Of a DNA stretch of 63,394 bases, positions 1 through 8,404 are shown piece after piece. The notes under the pieces were generated by a model. It was not told the origin of the DNA and ran no database searches. It saw only the letters and a list, made by a program, of their open reading frames with translations. The first letter of the stretch is position 1; every line of letters begins with the position of its first letter. Source of the stretch: Deinococcus sp. Arct2-2. GTDB taxonomy: Bacteria > Deinococcota > Deinococci > Deinococcales > Deinococcaceae. The stretch spans positions 1-63,394 of the forward strand of contig NZ_SSNW01000021.1 of NCBI RefSeq assembly GCF_004801315.1. The letters run 5' to 3'. A program made the position numbers and the translations under genes.

Positions 1-351
1 GACAGGTATCGGGCTGGAGGCGTCATGGCTCAAAGCTTAGCAAGGATATACTTAGGCCTCTAGACTGATCAAGCTCAACAATTGTTATGTCGTTTAATTA
101 TAAGCCGGATGAGCTTGCTGAGAAGAGGTGAAGGCAGTAGGGCAGTTCAGCCCAATCATTGGAGAAAGCCCCTCGACAGTCATATCGCTGCTTAAAGTTT
201 TGGTTTTGCCTCTAACACTTCTTAACTTATCGCTCACGTTTCACAGGACGCGGCGAACACAATGATTCTGCTTGATTGCACCGCTAGCCTCAAAGCACAA
301 CGTTTGGACTGTTCCTCACATCACTTGTACTTTTTTGTCAATCACCCTCTT
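1..351. other. No gene recognised (left edge)
   Basis: This left-edge stretch lies downstream of the minus-strand oxoprolinase gene. In the first plus-strand frame an open reading runs from the window edge to a TAG at 61-63; it could be the tail of an upstream gene but is only 20 codons and cannot be identified. A GGAGG precedes an ATG at 25 that opens only 12 codons. I see no convincing terminator or RNA gene. Confidence 0.4.
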
Positions 352-1941
352 TTAAGCTTGCAAAAACCAGCGCTGTGCCCAAGTTTCGGGCGGGCCAGAC
401 ACATACGGGCGCAGGTGAACAAGTTGGTTGGGCCGCAACTGGGCCGCCAACGGCAAGTCTTCGGGATGGATGACAGCGGGCTTGTGGTAGCCCCCGATGC
501 GCCCCCGGTCGGCCAACAGCAAAATGGGTTGCCCAGCAGGAGTGACCTGCACCGCGCCGTGCGGTGTGGCCTCGCTGATCACTTGGCCGCCCGGAACCTC
601 TGGCCCCGACAGGCGAATGCCCATGCGGTCGCCGCTGCTGACCCGGAACGGCGCACTAGCCAAAGCCACCAGCGCGGCAAAACTGGCCTGCGGGCCGGGC
701 AACAGGCGCAGCGTGGCTTCACTGGGCAGGGAGGGCGGTGGGGGAGAGGAGAGGGCTTCAATCCTACCGGGTGGCAGAGTTCGAACGTCGCCCACCCCGC
801 TACCGCTCAAGCCCAGCACATCGCCCGCTTGTAGGGGCCGCCCAATTCGCCCGGTGCGGTCTACGCTACTGCTGCCCAGAAACGGCTGGGTTTCTAGGCC
901 GCCCGCCACCGCGAGATAACTGCGTGCGCCCTGATCGGTAGGCTTAAAGTCCAGCGTTTGGCCTGCACGCAGCAAAAAGCGGGCCTGTGCTGCTGTTGCT
1001 TGCCCATTGACTCGCGGAACCATGCCGTAGCCCGCCACCGCCAACGTCACGTCTTGCAGGGCTAGAAGTTTGGGGCCGAGCAAAGTCAGTTCTAGCAGTG
1101 GCGTACCGGGCAGATTTCCGGCCAAGCGGTTGGCAAGGTCTGCAGATCGCGCATCTAGTGGGCCGCTACGGGCCAAGCCGTAGTGCGCCTGCCGGAAACG
1201 GCCTGCGTCTACCAGCACGTCCAGCAAACCGGGCTTGACGACCCTCAGAGCAGGGTGGTGGGACGCGGCAGGCCACAGGGGGCGCACTTCGGGCAGGGGC
1301 GGCGAAGCGCCGTAAGCGGGTACAAAGCGCACCGAATCGCCCGGCGAAATCAGAAACGGCTGCGGGCGGTTGGGGTCATAGATGGTGGTCAGGGCCGTGC
1401 CCAGCAGGTGCCAGCCCCCCGGCGACGGCAACACGTACACGCAACTTTGCGCGGCGGCAATGGCAACGGCATTGAAGGGCACGCCTGCACGCGGCGTACT
1501 GCGGCGGGGCAAGCGCAAGCTAGGCGTCACCTCGCCCAAAAACGGAAATCCGGGCGTAAAACCCACCGCGTATACGTGATAAGCGGGAGCCGAATGCAGC
1601 CGCACCACTTCGGCGGCGCTCAGGCCTGTGTGGGCGGCCACTTCCTCTAAATCTTCACCGTCGTAGCGCACAGGAATCTCTAGGCTGCGGCCCGGTACAT
1701 CGGTGGTCAGCTCTCGCTCTGGCATGGCCTTCAGGTGATGGGTAACCCAGCCGCGTACCGTTTCCCGGTCAAGCACGGCAGCGTCGAACTCTACGTACAG
1801 ATTCACGTAGCCCGGATACAAGTCGGTGATGCCCTCTATCAAATCTTGCTGCAGACGGCGGTGCAGAGCGTGTAGACGCACGTTTTGTCGTCTATCCAGT
1901 TCGGTACAGAACTGCACGTAGAAGCCTTTCAACCGCTGCAT
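352..1941 (-). CDS. pxpBC: 5-oxoprolinase subunits B and C, fused (PxpB-PxpC)
   Basis: This 529-residue protein should form the ATP-dependent 5-oxoprolinase with PxpA, opening 5-oxo-L-proline to L-glutamate in the cytoplasm. The first ~225 residues match the PxpB (KipI, CT_C_D) family, including AYHVYAVGFTPGFPFLG and LPSPGGWHLLG. The rest matches PxpC (KipA, CT_A_B), with ARSGPLDARSADLANRL and a C-terminal SEATPHGAVQVTP. In Bacillus and E. coli these are usually separate polypeptides, so this is a fusion. An open frame extends 58 codons upstream, but the ATG at 1941 is preferred: it follows the pxpA stop by 28 nt and has GGGAG about 10 nt upstream. It is probably co-transcribed with pxpA. Older annotations call these allophanate hydrolase subunits; the pxpA neighbour favours oxoprolinase. 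Confidence 0.88.
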   Translation of the reverse strand: MQRLKGFYVQFCTELDRRQNVRLHALHRRLQQDLIEGITDLYPGYVNLYVEFDAAVLDRETVRGWVTHHLKAMPERELTTDVPGRSLEIPVRYDGEDLEEVAAHTGLSAAEVVRLHSAPAYHVYAVGFTPGFPFLGEVTPSLRLPRRSTPRAGVPFNAVAIAAAQSCVYVLPSPGGWHLLGTALTTIYDPNRPQPFLISPGDSVRFVPAYGASPPLPEVRPLWPAASHHPALRVVKPGLLDVLVDAGRFRQAHYGLARSGPLDARSADLANRLAGNLPGTPLLELTLLGPKLLALQDVTLAVAGYGMVPRVNGQATAAQARFLLRAGQTLDFKPTDQGARSYLAVAGGLETQPFLGSSSVDRTGRIGRPLQAGDVLGLSGSGVGDVRTLPPGRIEALSSPPPPSLPSEATLRLLPGPQASFAALVALASAPFRVSSGDRMGIRLSGPEVPGGQVISEATPHGAVQVTPAGQPILLLADRGRIGGYHKPAVIHPEDLPLAAQLRPNQLVHLRPYVSGPPETWAQRWFLQA

Positions 1942-1969
1942 GACCGTCACTCTCCCAGTAGGCTGGTGC

Positions 1970-2776
1970 TCATGCCTGCGCTTCCGGCAGGGCAAACGCT
2001 TTAATCGTGATTCCTTCTTGCTCCAGCGCGGCGCGGATAGCCCCCGCGATCTGCACAGCTGCCGGGTTATCTCCGTGAATACACAGGCTGTCTGCCGTAA
2101 ATTCAAAGAATCCACCGTCCAGCGCCTCTATGCGGCCTTCTGTGACCATCATCACGGCGCGGCGGGCGGCCTCCTGCGGGTCATGAATGCTCGATCCCGG
2201 CAAAGAGCGCGGCGCGAGGCGGCCATCTTGCAGATAAGCACGTTCAGGAAAGGTTTCGAGGACGACTGGCACGCCAAGGGCGCGGGCTTCGGTTTCCAGC
2301 AGGGTGGCGGGCAACACCAGCAGGGGCAGCGCGGGGTCGGTGTCGCGGGTGGCCTGTGCAATGGCGGCGGCGGTGGGAGCATGCGTCCAAGCGCGGGTGG
2401 AGAGTGCGCCGTGAGCCTTGACGTGGCGCAGAGGGACGCCCGCCGCCCGGCACATGCCGCCCAGCGCCGAAATTTGGTACAGCACATCGGCATACACCTG
2501 ATCGGGCGTGGCCTCCAAGACGCGCCGCCCGAAACCCGCCAAGTCGGGATAGCCCGGATGTGCGCCGATGCCGAGCCCATACCGCCCCGCCCGCGCAACA
2601 GTTGCCTGCATGGTCAGGGGGTCTCCAGCATGAAAGCCACACGCAATATTTACGCTGCTGAGGAGGGGAAACAGCGCCTCGTCGTCGCCCATCTGCCACG
2701 CGCTGAACGACTCGCCCGCGTCGGCATTCAGGTCGATGGTGCGCTGGCTCTCAACTCGGCTTACCGGGTGGCTCAT
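1970..2776 (-). CDS. pxpA: 5-oxoprolinase subunit A (PxpA, LamB/YcsF family)
   Basis: This 268-residue protein belongs to the LamB/YcsF family, the catalytic partner of PxpB and PxpC. Family marks are IDLNADAGESF near the start, VNIACGFHAGDP, GIGAHPGYPDLAGFGRR, KAHGAL, and DSLCIHGDNP near the end. The start MSHPVSRVE at 2776 is preferred to an in-frame upstream ATG at 2827 because it fits the normal family N-terminus, although no strong ribosome binding site is visible. It is first in a two-gene operon with pxpBC. Its promoter region abuts the iteron array, so its transcription starts next to the probable origin and points away from it. Confidence 0.88.
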   Translation of the reverse strand: MSHPVSRVESQRTIDLNADAGESFSAWQMGDDEALFPLLSSVNIACGFHAGDPLTMQATVARAGRYGLGIGAHPGYPDLAGFGRRVLEATPDQVYADVLYQISALGGMCRAAGVPLRHVKAHGALSTRAWTHAPTAAAIAQATRDTDPALPLLVLPATLLETEARALGVPVVLETFPERAYLQDGRLAPRSLPGSSIHDPQEAARRAVMMVTEGRIEALDGGFFEFTADSLCIHGDNPAAVQIAGAIRAALEQEGITIKAFALPEAQA

Positions 2777-2895
2777 AGGGTATTCAAGATACCGCGTTGA
2801 TAAATGAACGCCCGCACACTGCCCCAATACCTCAGAATTCTTCTTCTTCCCCTAAAATTTTGCACCGCTCTCGGTGGTCGTCTAGACCAATTTAG

Positions 2896-3189
2896 CTATT
2901 GCGGACTTGTGGAATTGGGCGTTCTTGCTATTGCGGACTTGTGGAATTGGCCGTTCTTGCTATTGCGGACTTGTGGAGTTGAGGGGGCCTACCCTATTGC
3001 GGACTTGTGGAATTGGCCAATTTAGCTGTTGCGGACTTGTGGAGTTTGGGTCATTGCCCTATTGCGGACTTGTGGAACTGCTATTGCGGACTTGTGGAGT
3101 TCTGGGCAGGGGGTATTGCGGACTTGTGGAGTTTTGGGGCGTTTGCTATTGCGGACTTGTGGAGTTGCTATTGCGGACTTGTGGAGTTG
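2896..3189 (+). repeat. Iteron array of the replication origin (10 copies)
   Basis: Ten copies of ATTGCGGACTTGTGGA (copy 5 begins with G) start at 2898, 2930, 2962, 2996, 3028, 3061, 3083, 3115, 3148 and 3170, all in the same orientation. Most are preceded by CT and followed by AATTG or AGTTG. Successive starts are 32, 32, 34, 32, 33, 22, 32, 33 and 22 bp apart, close to three or two helical turns, so all copies face roughly the same side of the DNA. The array lies just upstream of repA and next to an AT-rich stretch. By analogy with iteron plasmids these are likely binding sites for the initiator encoded downstream; that is inference. Confidence 0.88.
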
Positions 3190-3231
3190 GGGTTTCAAAC
3201 TGCGTCCCACACGGCGAAAAAACTGCCGCCT

Positions 3232-3330
3232 TGATGATTGATCATTCAATTTTTTAAACAATCTTTTAAATCTTTTATCAGTAAGAAGTAAAAAGATTGA
3301 TCAACAACAAAGCGCGAAAAATCGCTCAAT
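3232..3330. other. AT-rich segment, probable DNA unwinding element
   Basis: Directly after the last iteron the sequence becomes strikingly AT-rich, with runs such as CAATTTTTTAAACAATC and several TTGATCA/TGATCAA-type motifs, in an otherwise GC-rich window. Position between iterons and repA fits the melting region of an iteron origin, and the segment probably also carries the repA promoter. The motifs TGATTGATCA and GATTGATCA may be further protein-binding sites. Function is inferred from position and composition only. Confidence 0.6.
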
Positions 3331-3404
3331 GAGTCTTCGGCCGGCCTCTTGGGTTCTCCAGCAGACCTGTGGGCCAAAACAACATTCAGCCGTTACCATG
3401 AGGC

Positions 3405-4787
3405 GTGCCACGTAAAGCCGCTTTACCAAAGCAGGCCATTCAGGAAACCGTTCTGTCCAGCTCCAGCAGTGAAGAACGCAACCTGAACAGGCTTTCTCTG
3501 GTGCTGGCCGCCTCCCGCGTTCCGGACACGCTGACCTCGTGGACACGCTCTTGGTCTTCGGCAGACCATTTGGGCATCACGGTGCATGTCAGTTGCCTCG
3601 CCAGTGCCAACGACGTTGTTCCGCACGGCATCGACAACGACATCCTGTTCGGCTTGACCAATGCCTACATCGGCGCGGGATTGCCCTCAGACAACACGTT
3701 CCGGGTCACGGCCTATCAGCTGTTGGTCTACGCAGCCTTGCCCATCGGCGGTCACAGTTACGCCGTCGTCAAGCCCAGTCTGACTCGCCTGAGAAACAGC
3801 ACTTTTACCATCACAGACAGTTGGTATGACCGCAAAGAGGAGACCTACCAGTCGCTGAGCACCAGCTTGGTGCAAAACTGGAAAGTGATCGAGCGGCGGC
3901 GTGCGCCTTCCAGTTTTGGGGATGAATCCGTGAATGCCGAGGCGCTGTTTCAGGTGACGCTCGACCCTGATTTGGCCCGCAGCATCCGGCTGGGCTACAT
4001 CCGGCCCGTCGACCTGAACATTTTACGGAATTTGACCCAACCGCTGACGCGTACGCTGTACCGCAAGCTCGAGGACGAGAAAAACCCAGTAGACCGACCA
4101 GAGCAACTGGCCTACCAGACGGCGCTGCTGCCTTGGGCCGAGCGCCTCGGCATCAATGGCCGTCCGGACACCATCCGGCGGGCGCTGCAAACGCCCCACC
4201 AGCAACTGATCGAATGCGGGTTTTTGGCCGACGTGGGCTACATCGGACGCGGCAAAGATCAAGATATCCAGTACGTGTTTGCACGCACGTTGCAGCCGCC
4301 TGCGCGTCCAGAAGCTGTGGCAGCCCTCACCAGCCGCCGAATCACTCAGGGGGCCGCCCTCAAATACGCTGCCGAGTACGGCCTAGAAGCCGTGATGGAG
4401 GCTGTAAAACGCTACGACGCCCTTTTGGTGGCGGGCTATCAGGCCAAAAGCCTCAGCGGGTTGTTGGTCGATATTTTGCGAAATCCACTCAAGTACCAGC
4501 TCATCGAAGATGTTCCGAATGTGACTCAGGCGCTCCCCAGCCGGGTGCAGCCCGAACCCGAGCTGGATGAGCAGGAAGAACGCTCCGTTCACACTGCCGC
4601 ATTCATGCTGAAAAAAGTGACGTTGCCCGAAAACCTCAAGGATACGGTTGCTGAACTGTACCTGCACGGCTTGGTTTCGGCCCAAGAGTTGGCGGGCCTC
4701 AAGCACGAAGCCGAGCCTGCCAAAACGGTGTTGCTGTGGAGCGCACGGGGAGCGGGTCTTCTTCCAACTGTCACCACAAGCGATTAG
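3405..4787 (+). CDS. repA: Replication initiator protein (RepA type)
   Basis: This 460-residue protein resembles the plasmid replication initiators of Deinococcus megaplasmids. The recognisable core includes HGIDNDILFGLTNAYI, FRVTAYQLL, and the pattern LNLRNLTQPLTRTLYRKL-like at about residues 205-225, typical of winged-helix Rep proteins that read iterons. The start is GTG at 3405; an in-frame TGA lies immediately upstream (3399-3401), so no earlier start exists, and no well-spaced Shine-Dalgarno is visible. The acidic linker near residues 385-400 (PEPELDEQEER) separates a C-terminal region of unknown role. The adjoining iterons and AT-rich segment support the call. No ParA or ParB gene is present in this window. 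Transcription runs away from the origin. Confidence 0.82.
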   Translation: MPRKAALPKQAIQETVLSSSSSEERNLNRLSLVLAASRVPDTLTSWTRSWSSADHLGITVHVSCLASANDVVPHGIDNDILFGLTNAYIGAGLPSDNTFRVTAYQLLVYAALPIGGHSYAVVKPSLTRLRNSTFTITDSWYDRKEETYQSLSTSLVQNWKVIERRRAPSSFGDESVNAEALFQVTLDPDLARSIRLGYIRPVDLNILRNLTQPLTRTLYRKLEDEKNPVDRPEQLAYQTALLPWAERLGINGRPDTIRRALQTPHQQLIECGFLADVGYIGRGKDQDIQYVFARTLQPPARPEAVAALTSRRITQGAALKYAAEYGLEAVMEAVKRYDALLVAGYQAKSLSGLLVDILRNPLKYQLIEDVPNVTQALPSRVQPEPELDEQEERSVHTAAFMLKKVTLPENLKDTVAELYLHGLVSAQELAGLKHEAEPAKTVLLWSARGAGLLPTVTTSD

Positions 4788-4827
4788 TGCATCTGAAATT
4801 GATTTCTGCTGAAGCCTCGCCACGTCC

Positions 4828-4839
4828 TATCTTGAGCGT
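4828..4839 (+). promoter_or_regulatory. Probable leaderless -10 element (MFS gene)
   Basis: TATCTT at 4828-4833 is followed by 6 nt and then the ATG at 4840. This spacing would place the transcription start at or next to the start codon. The same layout recurs at 8393 and 47950. No clear -35 box is seen. Confidence 0.5.
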
Positions 4840-6066
4840 ATGACCCCAATCGCCCTCCCAGACGCCGCTCCGGGTCGCTGGTCGGCGCTGACATGGCTCG
4901 CCAGCGCCGTTTTCCTCTCCATGTCACCTTGGTTTTCTGCGGCGGCTGTTTTGCCTCACTTTCGGGCGCTCTGGATGCTCACAGCCGGCGCGGCGGCGTG
5001 GCTCACGCTGGCTGTGCAGCTGGGATTTGTGGTGGGAGCTGTCCTCAGTGCGGCGTTCAATTTGGCGGATCGGATCACTCCTCAGCGGCTGATACTGATT
5101 GGGGCGCTGTTGGCTGGGGCAGCCAATTTGGGATTGTTGGTGACCGGGACGCCCACGCTCGCCATGCTGCTGCGGGCGCTGACCGGTGCGGCGCTGGCGT
5201 TGGTCTACCCTCCAGCTTTGAAGGCCATGTCGGGTTGGTTCCGCACAGGCCGGGGGTTGGCTCTGGGCGTCATGGTGGGCGCGTTGACCCTCGGCTCGGC
5301 CTTGCCCCACTTGGTCAACGGGTTGAGCGTCAATAGTGTGGGTGGAGCCAACTGGCAGGCCGTGATCGTCGCCACAAGCCTGCTGGCGGTGCTGGGTGGA
5401 GTGATCGCCTCACAAGTTCGCAGCGGCCCGTTCGCGGCTTCTGCGGCCCCCCTCCAGCCCGCGCAGGCATGGCGTCTGCTGACTGGGCCAAACCTGAGCC
5501 GGGTTACCCTCGGTTATCTAGGTCACATGTGGGAGCTGTACGCCCTGTGGGCTTGGTATGCGACGTTTTTTAGTCAACTGCTGGCAAGCCGCGATTGGCC
5601 TGATCCTCTGCGGGGTGCGGCCTTCGCTACCTTCGCCGTTGTGGGCGTTGGAGCGATTGGCTGCGGTGTGGGCGGCATTCTGGGAGACCGCTGGGGCCGC
5701 CCCCGGCTCACGGTCTTGTCAATGACGTTGTCGGGCGGTTGCGCCCTGGTACTGGCCGCACTGGTGTGGGCCGGAGCAGGAACGCCGCTGCTGTTGGCCG
5801 TCAGCTTGGTGTGGGGCTTTTGGATCATCGCCGATTCGGCGCAGTTTTCTACGTTGGCCAGTGAACTGGCCGACCCCGCCTACGTGGGCACGGCCCTCAC
5901 GGCGCAACTGGCTCTTGGATTCTCCCTGACTGCCGCGAGCATTGCCCTAGTCCCGGTGTTGGTGGGTGCATGGGGCTGGCCCGCAGCCTTCATCATGTTG
6001 GCCGTAGGGCCGCTTCTGGGGGCCGTAGCCATGCGCCCACTCCTGCACCCGGCTCGGAGTCCATAG
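4840..6066 (+). CDS. MFS transporter
   Basis: This 408-residue protein is an inner-membrane major facilitator with about 12 hydrophobic segments. It has a typical cytoplasmic loop between helices 2 and 3 (FNLADRITPQRLI) and a matching one in the second half (GILGDRWGRPRL). The sequence LKAMSGWFRTGRGLALG in the first half resembles the nitrate/cyanate-type (CynX/NarK-like) branch, which often moves small anions, but the substrate cannot be read from the sequence. It follows repA by 52 nt on the same strand but has its own TATCTT box placed for leaderless transcription. It converges on the Ohr-like gene downstream. Confidence 0.75.
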   Translation: MTPIALPDAAPGRWSALTWLASAVFLSMSPWFSAAAVLPHFRALWMLTAGAAAWLTLAVQLGFVVGAVLSAAFNLADRITPQRLILIGALLAGAANLGLLVTGTPTLAMLLRALTGAALALVYPPALKAMSGWFRTGRGLALGVMVGALTLGSALPHLVNGLSVNSVGGANWQAVIVATSLLAVLGGVIASQVRSGPFAASAAPLQPAQAWRLLTGPNLSRVTLGYLGHMWELYALWAWYATFFSQLLASRDWPDPLRGAAFATFAVVGVGAIGCGVGGILGDRWGRPRLTVLSMTLSGGCALVLAALVWAGAGTPLLLAVSLVWGFWIIADSAQFSTLASELADPAYVGTALTAQLALGFSLTAASIALVPVLVGAWGWPAAFIMLAVGPLLGAVAMRPLLHPARSP

Positions 6067-6140
6067 ACTGTCTCCAAAGCCTGCTAAGAGGCTTACAGAA
6101 GCTTTTCCATAGCGTTGTCGCTTCAGCGCGACTTAGCTCG

Positions 6141-6575
6141 TCACTCCGCGTCGTGCAGGCGGTAATCAATTTCCACTTGGCCCCGGAGCGCCCGCGTGTA
6201 GGCGCAGATTTCAGCTCCCCGGTCTACCAGATGTTGAGCCTGTTCGCGGCTGAGGCCCGGCAGGGTGATGTCCAGTGCCACCGTCAAGTCGTGCGCGTCC
6301 CCGTTGGCCGAGAGCCCTACCGTCGCCATCACCTGCATCACGCCAAATTCTTCGTAGGATTCGGTGCGGGCGACTGTGCCCATCGCGCTTTCGAACGAGG
6401 CGGCCAGTGCCCCCGCAAACAACTGCTCCGGGTTGGTGCCCACGCCGCCCTTGCCGCCCAAGGCTTGAGGAACACTCAGGCGAACGTTGAGTTGCTGGTC
6501 TTCACTGTCTACGTGTCCTGCACGTCCTCCGTGGGCCGAGGCAGTCGCTTGGTACACCGAGTTGGAAGTGGTCAT
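6141..6575 (-). CDS. Ohr/OsmC family protein lacking the peroxidatic cysteine
   Basis: This 144-residue protein has the length and fold signature of organic hydroperoxide resistance proteins: GTNPEQLFAGALAASF in the central helix and EICAYTRALRGQVEIDYR near the end. Active Ohr and OsmC enzymes reduce organic peroxides with two cysteines. Here the second (resolving) cysteine is kept in ICAYTRA, but the first, expected in AACF, is a serine encoded by TCG. The upstream GTNPEQLF motif is intact. It may therefore be a non-enzymatic or altered paralogue. It converges with the MFS gene on the left and is divergent from the second MFS gene. Confidence 0.8.
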   Translation of the reverse strand: MTTSNSVYQATASAHGGRAGHVDSEDQQLNVRLSVPQALGGKGGVGTNPEQLFAGALAASFESAMGTVARTESYEEFGVMQVMATVGLSANGDAHDLTVALDITLPGLSREQAQHLVDRGAEICAYTRALRGQVEIDYRLHDAE

Positions 6576-6872
6576 GGCTCACAAATTGCCTTCCACTGAG
6601 ACAGGCAACGGTAGGATTGACCACTGTTGCAGGACAGTCTGAAGATCAGATCAATGAAAAGACAGGTGTTGTATCAAGGCGGAATCTGGTCGTACGTGCA
6701 ATCAGTCCACCGCCAAAGTATCGGCATGCTGGGTCAGAATTGGGCATAGTAGGCGGGAGATGTTTGAGAATTCCTTCCCCTCCCGTTGCCCCTCTTGTTG
6801 CCGCAGCCATGATGCTCGGTAGGTCTTGGATTGACCTCGGCGCGAGACTTGCCTTGCCGCAGTGGGGCAAGC

Positions 6873-8126
6873 GTGGCTAGAGGTCTGCAACTGCCTGCGC
6901 TCGTGGAGCTTCCCCGAAATGCCCGCAACTCTATTTTGATGGAGCCGCTGTGGGCCGTGTTCGGCACCGTCGTGCTCTATTACGCGCCGCTGTACATGCG
7001 GAGTGTGGGGCTGTCCAGCACGCAAATCGGGCTACTGGGTTCCGTCACATTGGCCCTCTCGTTTTTGTTTCAATCGGTGGCCGCGCCCATTACCAACCGG
7101 GTAGGCCGCAAACGCACTACCCTGATCGGTGACCTGATTTCTTGGACGATTCCCATGTTCGTGTGGGCCACCGCGCACAGCTTTGCCGCCTTTGCTGTGG
7201 CCGCTGCCCTGAGCGCCAGTGGGCGGGTCGTGGCGGTGTCGTGGAGTCTGCTGCTGATCGAAGATGTAGAGGAACGTCAGCGGGCGCGGGTGTTTGGCAT
7301 CATCAACCTGATCGTGACCGTGTGCGGGTTGCTGACTCCCCTGGTAGGGCTGGCGATCTCGCGGTACGGCGTCACCGACACTATGCGGGGCTTTTACGCT
7401 TTGGGCGGCGTCGGCATGACCATTATGTTTCTGTGGCGCAACGCCATCACCGAGGAGACCAAGAGCGGCGTAGCGGCCATGCAGCAGCACCGCGACTTGG
7501 GTCTGGTGGACAGCTTGCGGCACGCCCTGACGATGGTGAGGGGCCTGCGGGGGCATCCCGGCCTGCTCGGAATGACTGCCTTTTACCTGCTGACCGTGTT
7601 CATCGAGCAACTCAGCTTATTTCAAATCCTGTTTTTGCAAGAGACGCTGCACTTCTCGCCCAACACGCTTTCGTTCGTGCCGTTCGTCGGGGCGTTGGTA
7701 ACGGTGCTGCTGTACTGGGTCGGCCTGCCGAGGTTATCGGGCCTGCCCATTGCCCGCACGCTGGTGGTGACGCGCACGCTGGGATTGGTGGGCGCGGCGC
7801 TGCTGTTGCTGGTTCCAGCGGGCAATGTGGCGGTTATGTTGGCGGTGGTGGGCCTTTTGGTCGGAAGCACATTCCTGACGCAAACGTACCGCGACGCTGC
7901 CCTGTTTGGCCGCCTGCCCAAAGACGGAACCGCTGACCTGTTTTCCGCCGTGCAAACGCTGACCTTGCTGTGTTCTATTCCGGCTGCGGCCATCGCTGGG
8001 GCTATTTTTGCCGTGTCGCCGCACAGCCTGTTCGTGCTGATTGCCGTTCTGTGCGTGCTGCTGCTCTGGCTGGCGGTCTGGTTGGCCCGGCGCGAAACTG
8101 GGGCGCAAGTGGCTGCCGGAGGCTAA
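6873..8126 (+). CDS. MFS transporter
   Basis: This 417-residue inner-membrane protein is a second major facilitator unrelated in detail to the one at 4840. It shows about 12 hydrophobic helices, the A-motif-like loop NRVGRKRTTLIGD after helix 2, and LLIEDVEERQRARVFG before helix 5, as in drug or sugar efflux-type transporters. The open frame reaches back to a TTG at 6831; I prefer the GTG at 6873, though MEPLWAVFG about 22 codons further is another option. No ribosome binding site decides the matter. The substrate is unknown. It stands alone, divergent from the Ohr-like gene. Confidence 0.7.
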   Translation: MARGLQLPALVELPRNARNSILMEPLWAVFGTVVLYYAPLYMRSVGLSSTQIGLLGSVTLALSFLFQSVAAPITNRVGRKRTTLIGDLISWTIPMFVWATAHSFAAFAVAAALSASGRVVAVSWSLLLIEDVEERQRARVFGIINLIVTVCGLLTPLVGLAISRYGVTDTMRGFYALGGVGMTIMFLWRNAITEETKSGVAAMQQHRDLGLVDSLRHALTMVRGLRGHPGLLGMTAFYLLTVFIEQLSLFQILFLQETLHFSPNTLSFVPFVGALVTVLLYWVGLPRLSGLPIARTLVVTRTLGLVGAALLLLVPAGNVAVMLAVVGLLVGSTFLTQTYRDAALFGRLPKDGTADLFSAVQTLTLLCSIPAAAIAGAIFAVSPHSLFVLIAVLCVLLLWLAVWLARRETGAQVAAGG

Positions 8127-8392
8127 CGCTGGCCGTCAACGCTCGTTTTGCCATGGCTGCCTTGATTTCGAGGTCTTGGTTGGCGTGGTAAGCCTTCGCT
8201 TCTCCTTCACTCCGCCCCATCTCTTGGCTCAACCCAGTTTCTTCCTGCCCCTGTTGTTCTTGGTGGGTTTCGGTGCTGCAACAGACGATGGGAATTGGTA
8301 TTTCCCGCACCCCATTTAACTTTATCCCCCTCCCTGTGAAGCCCCCCCGTTTCTCTCTAATTCATCATCCATTTGCTGCCGTGCCCGCACTC
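8127..8392. other. Intergenic, upstream of the photolyase-UDG gene
   Basis: About 270 nt without a supported gene. The plus frame of the fusion gene is open through the last 130 nt, but the peptide there is low-complexity and does not resemble the photolyase N-terminus. I see no operator or hairpin. Confidence 0.45.
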
Positions 8393-8404
8393 TACAGTGG
8401 CCCT
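8393..8404 (+). promoter_or_regulatory. Probable leaderless -10 element (photolyase-UDG gene)
   Basis: TACAGT at 8393-8398 is followed by exactly 6 nt and then GTG at 8405, the codon that starts the photolyase homology. The same spacing occurs at the MFS gene (4840) and a histidine kinase (47962). This supports GTG 8405 as the true start. Confidence 0.5.

Noticed and set aside
2896..3189. CRISPR array
   Set aside because: Repeats are 16 bp, spacers are 6-18 bp and partly repeated, and no cas gene is present. Position beside repA explains them as iterons.
3022..3261. Minus-strand 79-codon ORF across the iterons
   Set aside because: Its peptide is just the repeated translation of the iteron (HKSAIA/PQVRN). 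Several other frames in both strands are open for the same reason.
6077..6094. Terminator AAGCCT/AGGCTT between the MFS and Ohr-like genes
   Set aside because: The stem is only 6 bp with no T-run; it is too weak to call.
8273..8404. Upstream extension of the photolyase-UDG protein
   Set aside because: These 44 codons show no photolyase similarity, and a TACAGT box with 6-nt spacing points to GTG 8405.
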